From the NCBI RefSeq assembly GCF_900602065.1, contig NZ_UWFN01000209.1:1-64000 (forward strand): a stretch of DNA of 64,000 nt, given 5' to 3'. This document shows, piece by piece, positions 63,227 to 64,000 of this stretch. This DNA is from Pseudomonas viridiflava. GTDB taxonomy: Bacteria; Pseudomonadota; Gammaproteobacteria; Pseudomonadales; Pseudomonadaceae. The number at the start of each line of letters is the position of its first letter. Positions within the stretch are counted from its first letter, which is position 1. The notes under the pieces are model-generated. The model saw only the letters and a program-made list of their open reading frames with translations, was not told the origin of the DNA and made no database searches. The position numbers and the translations under genes are program-made.

Positions 63227-64000
63227 GCAGTCCTCGGCGCCGCTTCACTGAGCAGCGCGTCGCGTTTTTGATAGCCGGCAAATGCGGCGGCAAGCAGTTC
63301 GTCCTGGGTCCAGCTGTCGCGTTCGAAGGTATCGATCAGACGCCCGGCAGACAGCACGCCGATGCGATCACAGATCAACATCAGCTCACGCAGGTCACTG
63401 GAGACCACCACCAATGCCCTGCCCTGACGGGTCAGTTCGCCGAGCAGGCCGTAAATATCGAACTTGGCCCCTACATCAATGCCGCGGGTAGGCTCGTCAA
63501 ACAGCATGATCGGGCAATCGCGCTCCAGCCAACGTCCGATAACTACCTTCTGTTGATTACCACCGGACAGCTCTGAAACCAGTTGCGCCGGACCAGAACT
63601 GCGAATACGCATGGCATCAATCTGCCGTTTTGCCAGGCTCGCTTCATCGTGAGCGTTGACCAGCCCGCCAGCCGATACCGCATCCATATTGCCCAAGGCG
63701 ATATTGGCGCTGATGGACTGAGTCAACAGCAGCCCTTCGCCCTTACGATCTTCGGTAATCAGCGCGATGCCCTCGCGAACTGCGTCGGCAGGAGAGCGAA
63801 TCGAGACCGCCCGAAGCGGGTTACCCAGTTCGATGCTGCCGGTGTCGGCGAGATCTGCGCCATAGATCAGGCGCAACAGCTCCGTGCGGCCGGCACCGAT
63901 CAATCCGGAAATGCCGAAAATCTCACCTTTACGGACCTGGAATGAGACATCCCGAACCTTTTCGCCACGCCCAAGGCCTTTGACACTCAGGGCGACCTCC
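63223..64000 (-). CDS. rbsA: Ribose ABC transporter ATPase, C-terminal part (5' end outside window)
   Basis: The frame is open to the right edge, so only the last ~258 residues are present. It is the second nucleotide-binding half of a CUT2-type fused ATPase: degenerate Walker A region GLIGAGRTELLRLIYGAD, signature ELSGGNQQKVVIGRWL, Walker B CPIMLFDEPTRGIDVGAKFD. The rbsB binding-protein gene is presumably further upstream, beyond the window. Confidence 0.94.
   Translation of the reverse strand, partial: EVALSVKGLGRGEKVRDVSFQVRKGEIFGISGLIGAGRTELLRLIYGADLADTGSIELGNPLRAVSIRSPADAVREGIALITEDRKGEGLLLTQSISANIALGNMDAVSAGGLVNAHDEASLAKRQIDAMRIRSSGPAQLVSELSGGNQQKVVIGRWLERDCPIMLFDEPTRGIDVGAKFDIYGLLGELTRQGRALVVVSSDLRELMLICDRIGVLSAGRLIDTFERDSWTQDELLAAAFAGYQKRDALLSEAAPRTA

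Overview
The window is a stretch of a Pseudomonas chromosome, most likely from the fluorescens/syringae side of the genus. This rests on the infC-rpmI-rplT-pheS-pheT-ihfA-merR-tRNA-Pro order, a DUF1652 protein, Pseudomonas-type REP/REPIN repeats, an AprDEF-like secretion system and GATase-AraC regulators. Species-level placement is not possible from the sequence alone.

Layout. (1) 1-8 kb: the 3' part of a large RTX-type repeat protein converges on a three-gene type I secretion operon (ABC ATPase, membrane fusion protein, TolC-like outer membrane protein). (2) 8.3-12 kb: a three-gene operon of TonB-dependent receptor, e(P4)-type acid phosphatase lipoprotein and PnuC permease. It reads as a complete outer membrane-to-cytoplasm route for a phosphorylated vitamin or nucleotide such as NMN. 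(3) 12.4-23 kb: accessory uptake genes: an aldo/keto reductase, a second TonB receptor with an MFS transporter, a frameshifted third TonB receptor, a flavin-binding PNPOx-like protein, an LLM monooxygenase and an SsuA-like binding protein. (4) 23-30.5 kb: a five-gene operon with a polar amino acid ABC importer, an enolase-superfamily (MLE subgroup) enzyme and a DadA-like oxidase, with a divergent LysR regulator and a nearby PotF-like binding protein. (5) 31-46 kb: a probable catabolic island for a quaternary amine. It contains ProV/W/X-type transport genes, a GATase-AraC regulator, MmgE/PrpD and PrpF proteins, a LysR regulator, a Rieske oxygenase, a DapA-family lyase/aldolase, an aldehyde dehydrogenase, a PuuB-like FAD oxidase and an EamA transporter. 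(6) 47.4-49.1 kb: prophage or integrative-element debris (broken S24 repressor, integrase C-terminus, small ORFs) abutting tRNA-Pro(GGG). (7) 49.2-56.7 kb: the conserved translation cluster thrS-infC-rpmI-rplT-pheS-pheT-ihfA-merR. (8) 57-58.7 kb: small genes (cold-shock protein, I78 inhibitor lipoprotein, two hypotheticals). (9) 58.8-64 kb: a ribose/nucleoside operon rbsA-rbsC-rbsR-rbsK-rbsD-nucleoside hydrolase, with rbsA running off the right edge.

The most interesting units are the TonB/phosphatase/PnuC operon, the quaternary-amine island with its unusual PrpD/PrpF pair, a duplicated intergenic module (31.0 and 48.6 kb) ending in the same type of terminator, and the prophage scar at tRNA-Pro.
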